Shown: positions 6,603-9,324 of the stretch, in pieces
Layout of the letters: every line of letters starts with the position of its first letter
Numbering within the stretch: the stretch's first letter is position 1
From: Deltaproteobacteria bacterium
Lineage (GTDB): Bacteria > Desulfobacterota > Desulfobacteria > Desulfobacterales > JAFDCJ01
Assembly: GCA_019310665.1 (NCBI GenBank)
Contig: JAFDDW010000041.1
Span: 1 to 9,324, forward strand
Direction: 5' to 3'
DNA: 9,324 nt
Position numbers and translations under genes: made by a program
Notes under the pieces: generated by a model
Databases searched by the model: none
What the model was told of the DNA's origin: nothing
Seen by the model: only the letters and a program-made list of their open reading frames with translations

Positions 6603-8392
6603 TGCTATCAAACCGACAGACTGCTGCCCTGAAGGCATTCGGCAAAATCGAGAGTTACAAAAATGATCTAAATATGCTGGGATCCACACTCGGTGGCCTG
6701 TCACTGTGGATGCCGGCTTCTGCGCTTAAGAAACAATGTGATGAAGCCATTCGAATGATCAATGACATTGCCGAGCGCTTCGACCGCAAGCTGGTGGTAA
6801 CCATCGTCGGTCCCTGCGGCGCCGGAAAATCCACCTTACTCAATGCCCTGGTCGGTGTCGATGATCTGTCACCGGCCGGACATCAGCGTCCCACCACCGG
6901 CCATGTCATTGTCTTCAGCAGCGACCCGCAGGATGCCGACCAGCTGGTAACCGGTCTCGGCAGTGAATCCGTGGAAGTCAAGTCAGGTTCTGCCGCGGCC
7001 ACACTGGAGCATGTGCTCATCATCGACACGCCGGACACCGACAGCATGGCCTATCAAAAGCACAGTCCGCTGGTGCGCGAAGCCATCGCACGCTCCGACA
7101 TGCTGATCTGTGTGTTTGACTCTGAGAATCCCAAAAGGAAGGACCATGTTGATTTTCTGGCCCCCTTTATCCGCAGATTCAATGGAGAGTCGCTGGTGAG
7201 CGTGATCAACAAATGCGATCGCCAGGACGAAGCGGAATTGAAAGACCGGATATTGCCGGATTTTTCAGCTTACATTCAGGCCGCCTGGCAAACCACGGTG
7301 GACCGCATGTTGTGTATCAGTGCGCGCCGGCATTTGCAGGATCCGCAATTCGACGAGACCGCGGCCCCCAAACATGATTTTGATCAATTTGAAGACCTGC
7401 GGGAGTTGATTTTCGACAGCATCAACCGCGCCGGGTATGTGGTGGACAGGCGGCTTGAAAATGCGCGCAGTTTACGGGATTTTGTCTTCGTAGAGGCCAG
7501 CCGTGAGATTTCCGGGCACCGAACTTCCCTGATAGAGGCCGAGCGTCAAATGCGTGAAGCCCAAAAAAAATCTTTCCTGGATGCTGTCTCTGCCATGAAA
7601 AAAGATGATTCGCGGCAGCTTTTCGGTGCCGGTCTGATGATGTACCAGAAACTGTCCCAGCGCTGGATCGGACCGGTGGGGTGGATGATCGCCATCTGGG
7701 CGCGCCTGCTGATTTTCGGTGCAGGTATTGCCGCTTTGTTCAGATTCGGCCGCCCGGTCAGCCAGATAATGGGGATGATTTCCGCCTGGCGGCATTTTAA
7801 AGAATCCAAAGCGGCCGTTGCCGATACGAGCAACGATGAGCGGGTGGGAGCCGGATTGCGTACCTATCGCCTCACCGCCATGAGCAGTTGGCCGGATATT
7901 GCTGAATCCCTGGTCGGCGGCGGGTTTGACAGCACCGTGCGTCGGGTGGAGGATGCCCTGCCGGACACCGGCACATTCAGTGATAAATTAGCCGGGATCT
8001 GGAGCAACGCCCTGGATTCCGAAATGGAACGTATGGCAGGCAAACTTTCCGGAATGCTGCTGCAATTGGTGCTCAACCTGCCGATGTTCGCTGTCCTGGG
8101 ATATACCGGCTGGATTACGGTACAGCGCTTCTTACAGGGCAGTTATCTTGCGGGTAACTTTTTTCTGCATGCACTGTGGACCATCGGAATTATTTTGCTG
8201 TTGAGCTTTTTCCTGTTTCAGATCTTGGTCCGTCTGGTTGCCAGCCCGGAACGGGTGACCATCAAAGCTTTCGAAAAAATGAAGCGCCAGGCCGATCAAC
8301 TCGACGCCTTTACAACCAACCCGGTATTGGTCCAGCTTGAAATGGTTATTGAACTGGAAACCATGTTAACAGCATTGAATATTGACGAATGA
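6602..8392 (+). CDS. Dynamin-like GTPase, partner B (G1-G4 motifs present)
   Basis: This 596-residue protein has a full set of GTPase motifs: G1 GPCGAGKST (70-78), a switch-I TT in RPTTG (96-100), G3 IDTPDTD (141-147), G4 NKCD (203-206) and a G5-like ISAR (239-242). Residues 280-355 are charged and helical, with coiled-coil character near 310-335. Hydrophobic segments follow at about 357-380, 486-508 and 519-545, the last two forming a likely transmembrane hairpin near the C-terminus. A short helical tail ends the protein. It is therefore a membrane-associated GTPase, most like bacterial dynamin-like or related 'GTPase domain plus membrane hairpin' proteins. The ATG overlaps the upstream stop by one base (TAATG), with AAGGGA a little upstream, so translation is probably coupled to partner A. 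Bacterial dynamin-like proteins are often encoded as such adjacent, unequal pairs that act together in membrane remodelling or protection (family knowledge). Specific function here is unknown. Confidence 0.75.
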   Translation: MLSNRQTAALKAFGKIESYKNDLNMLGSTLGGLSLWMPASALKKQCDEAIRMINDIAERFDRKLVVTIVGPCGAGKSTLLNALVGVDDLSPAGHQRPTTGHVIVFSSDPQDADQLVTGLGSESVEVKSGSAAATLEHVLIIDTPDTDSMAYQKHSPLVREAIARSDMLICVFDSENPKRKDHVDFLAPFIRRFNGESLVSVINKCDRQDEAELKDRILPDFSAYIQAAWQTTVDRMLCISARRHLQDPQFDETAAPKHDFDQFEDLRELIFDSINRAGYVVDRRLENARSLRDFVFVEASREISGHRTSLIEAERQMREAQKKSFLDAVSAMKKDDSRQLFGAGLMMYQKLSQRWIGPVGWMIAIWARLLIFGAGIAALFRFGRPVSQIMGMISAWRHFKESKAAVADTSNDERVGAGLRTYRLTAMSSWPDIAESLVGGGFDSTVRRVEDALPDTGTFSDKLAGIWSNALDSEMERMAGKLSGMLLQLVLNLPMFAVLGYTGWITVQRFLQGSYLAGNFFLHALWTIGIILLLSFFLFQILVRLVASPERVTIKAFEKMKRQADQLDAFTTNPVLVQLEMVIELETMLTALNIDE

Positions 8393-8505
8393 CCATTGAT
8401 TTCAGTTTTCGCGAGCTTGAAATTTTTTGCAAAGTTGTCGAATTGGAAAGCTTTTCAAGGGCTGCCGAAGCAGTTTTTCTGGTTCAGGCATCGGAAAAAT
8501 CTTAA
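8389..8505 (+). pseudogene. Truncated LysR-family regulator, N-terminal fragment
   Basis: The frame encodes 38 residues. The segment FRELEIFCKVVELESFSRAA (residues 7-26), followed by EAVFLVQAS, is the first part of a LysR-type helix-turn-helix. It then ends in EKS and a TAA before the second half of the recognition helix region. Shifting the frame after residue 34 gives no further LysR-like sequence, so most of the gene (normally about 290-300 codons) has been deleted; this is not a single frameshift. The wording of the fragment resembles the selenium-metabolism-associated LysR regulators of Desulfobacterota, which fits its position upstream of selD. Its ATG overlaps the stop of GTPase partner B by four bases (ATGA), so it may still be translated, but it cannot bind an effector or dimerise normally. 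Confidence 0.7.
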
Positions 8506-8535
8506 TATCGTCTCAATTCTATCGAAATATCCTGT

Positions 8536-8565
8536 TTGACATATCGGAATCTATCATTGTATTTT
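8536..8565 (+). promoter_or_regulatory. Sigma70-type promoter candidate
   Basis: A consensus -35 box TTGACA (8536-8541) is followed after 18 bp by TATTTT (8560-8565), a four-of-six match to the -10 consensus. A start near 8572 would give a short leader before the strong ribosome binding site AGGAGG (8596-8601). It would drive the small open frames and selD downstream. It lies just beyond the point where the LysR fragment is cut. Prediction from sequence only. Confidence 0.5.
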
Positions 8566-8608
8566 AGCTGTACTGTAAACAGTCTTTTAAGAGTCAGGAG
8601 GAAAATCT

Positions 8609-8665
8609 ATGGCGAAAACATCTGTTCTAATCTTGGTCCTTTTCTTGAATTTCTTGATTTCATAA
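8609..8665 (+). CDS. Possible 18-aa hydrophobic peptide
   Basis: The ATG at 8609 is preceded by a near-perfect Shine-Dalgarno AGGAGG (8596-8601) at 7 nt spacing, the best ribosome binding site in the window, and by a promoter candidate. Yet the frame closes after 18 codons (MAKTSVLILVLFLNFLIS). The peptide is a single hydrophobic stretch with one N-terminal lysine, like a small membrane peptide or a leader. The TAA at 8663-8665 lies 17 nt before the start chosen for the next gene, so translational coupling is possible. Alternatively it is the relic 5' end of a gene lost in the same rearrangement that cut the LysR gene. I do not recognise it. Confidence 0.3.
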   Translation: MAKTSVLILVLFLNFLIS

Positions 8666-8682
8666 CAATGGTAAGAAATGAC

Positions 8683-8895
8683 ATGAAATTTGTTTTTGTT
8701 TGTCAAACTCAAAACAAGGTATTTGAAAGTGCGGATTTCAAAATCCTTGAAAACAGGGGTATCATAACCGACGAGGCCGGAAACAAGACACTGGACGCGA
8801 AGGTGGCACTCAACGAACCCTGTCCGTTTTGTGGAAAAAAGCATGTGTATCATGCCAGTGAGTTATCCTGCCCGTTCGGAAGTCTCGAAAAATGA
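8683..8895 (+). CDS. Small CxxC/His protein, putative zinc ribbon
   Basis: The product has 70 residues. Its N-terminal half (MKFVFVCQTQNKVFESADF) looks like a short beta-rich segment. The C-terminal half has PCPFCGKKH (46-54), then His57 and LSCPF with Cys63, a plausible metal-binding knuckle of the CxxC...H/C type; Cys7 is a further candidate ligand. I think similar small proteins occur in Desulfobacterota but cannot name a family or function. The frame is open upstream to 8536, but the extra N-terminal residues are not protein-like. ATG 8683 is preferred because it gives the compact MKFVFVCQ start; ATG 8668 would add five residues. Neither has a strong ribosome binding site, so coupling to the 18-codon frame just upstream may start translation. 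selD follows 56 bp later, probably in the same transcript. Confidence 0.6.
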   Translation: MKFVFVCQTQNKVFESADFKILENRGIITDEAGNKTLDAKVALNEPCPFCGKKHVYHASELSCPFGSLEK

Positions 8896-8951
8896 CAACT
8901 ATTTTACTAGAGCGCACATCCTTATTTAGGGTTCAATAAAGGAGAACACCC

Positions 8952-9324
8952 ATGGGGGATACCAAGAAAATAAGGTTAACTGAGACCGTGACGGGTGCCG
9001 GCTGAGCGTCCAAGCTGGCTCCAGGGGACCTGGACAAGGCGCTGGCCGGCATGGTGTTCCCGACCGATGAGAATGTCATCGTCGGGTTGGACCTGGCGGA
9101 CGACGCCGGTGTTTACAAAATTTCAGACGATCTGGCGCTGATCCAGACGGTGGATTTCTTCACGCCCATTGTGGACGATCCCTACTGGTTCGGACAGATC
9201 GCCGCCGCCAACGCACTGAGCGATGTCTACGCCATGGGCGGGACACCGAAAACTGCGATGAACCTGGTGGCCTTCCCGATCAAGCAAATGGATATAGCGG
9301 TTTTGCGGCAAATCATCCAGGGTG
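8952..9324 (+). CDS. selD: Selenide, water dikinase SelD, selenocysteine-containing (3' partial)
   Basis: SelD makes selenophosphate from selenide and ATP, the selenium donor for selenocysteine and selenouridine synthesis. The 124 residues visible align with the N-terminal part of the E. coli enzyme. GAG-U-ASK (15-21) corresponds to GAGCGCK, with an in-frame TGA (9003-9005) at residue 18, where E. coli has catalytic Cys17; Lys21 matches Lys20. DLADDAGVY (47-55), TVDFFTPIVDDP (66-77) and ANALSDVYAMGG (86-97) carry the aspartates that bind ATP and Mg. Reading stays in frame and conserved on both sides of the TGA, so it is read as selenocysteine. The second cysteine of the E. coli GCGC pair is Ser20 here. 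ATG 8952 has a good ribosome binding site, AGGAG at 8940-8944, 7 nt away. Automatic gene callers would truncate the gene or start it after the TGA. The enzyme is itself a selenoprotein, so its own synthesis depends on selenophosphate. Confidence 0.95.
9003..9040 (+). promoter_or_regulatory. SECIS element candidate in selD mRNA
   Basis: Bacterial SECIS hairpins lie immediately 3' of the UGA and are bound by SelB. Here the UGA at 9003-9005 is followed by a hairpin: TCCAGG (9020-9025) pairs with CCTGGA (9029-9034) around a GGA loop (9026-9028). An outer GCT (9014-9016) can pair with GGC (9038-9040, one G-U) across a 3x3 internal loop. The loop starts 20 nt after the UGA and opens with G, which agrees with the general bacterial SECIS description (loop some 16-37 nt downstream, G among its first two bases). 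Folding was done by eye. Confidence 0.65.

Noticed and set aside
8536..8682. N-terminal extension of the CxxC protein back to the ATG at 8536
   Set aside because: The extra 49 residues overlap the promoter candidate and the small ORF, and do not look like a conserved domain.
9003..9005. TGA as a frameshift or nonsense mutation making selD a pseudogene
   Set aside because: The codon sits exactly at the catalytic Cys/Sec site, flanking sequence is conserved in the same frame, and a SECIS-like hairpin follows.

Overview
The window reads as bacterial chromosome from a selenocysteine-using anaerobe, most likely a Desulfobacterota (Desulfobacteraceae-like) organism. The strongest clue is the partial gene at the right end. 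It encodes selenide, water dikinase (SelD) with an in-frame TGA at the catalytic cysteine position, followed by a bacterial-type SECIS hairpin. Other clues are the FAD-dependent oxidoreductase of the SelD-associated family at the left end, a remnant of a LysR regulator resembling the selenium-metabolism type, and repeat types I associate with this group (REP-like pairs, and short repeats of the TTGACTGG and CTTGAACC kind). The taxonomic placement is inference from gene content.

Layout, left to right. Bases 1-650 hold the C-terminal part of a pyridine nucleotide-disulfide oxidoreductase. Bases 651-832 hold a six-unit 8-bp tandem repeat and an inverted pair of REP-like elements (a REPIN). Next come rtcA (RNA 3'-phosphate cyclase, 864-1928) and a probably secreted M28 zinc peptidase (2007-2996). 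A minus-strand gene (2778-4106) fuses a degenerate DEDDh exonuclease fold to a UvrC-type GIY-YIG nuclease; its 3' end runs 219 bp antisense into the peptidase gene. A gene-poor 519-bp gap (4107-4625) contains a MITE-like element with about 25-bp imperfect terminal inverted repeats.

The centre of the window is a two-gene operon (4626-8392) of large P-loop GTPases with C-terminal membrane segments. I read it as a dynamin-like pair. The second protein has G1, G2, G3 and G4 motifs. The first keeps G1 and G3 but lacks the G2 threonine and the G4 N/TKxD. Both carry the unusual G3 signature DTPDxD. The genes share one base (TAATG), so the products are probably made together and may form a hetero-oligomer. 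This is the best candidate for a little-described system here.

Downstream, the last four bases of the second GTPase gene overlap the ATG of a 38-codon LysR N-terminal fragment. A promoter-like sequence, a possible 18-aa hydrophobic peptide with a strong ribosome binding site, a 70-aa CxxC/His protein and selD follow. The two selenium-linked genes (oxidoreductase and selD), which are usually neighbours or fused, sit about 8.3 kb apart with unrelated genes, repeats and a broken regulator between them. This suggests that an ancestral selenium locus was interrupted by rearrangement.
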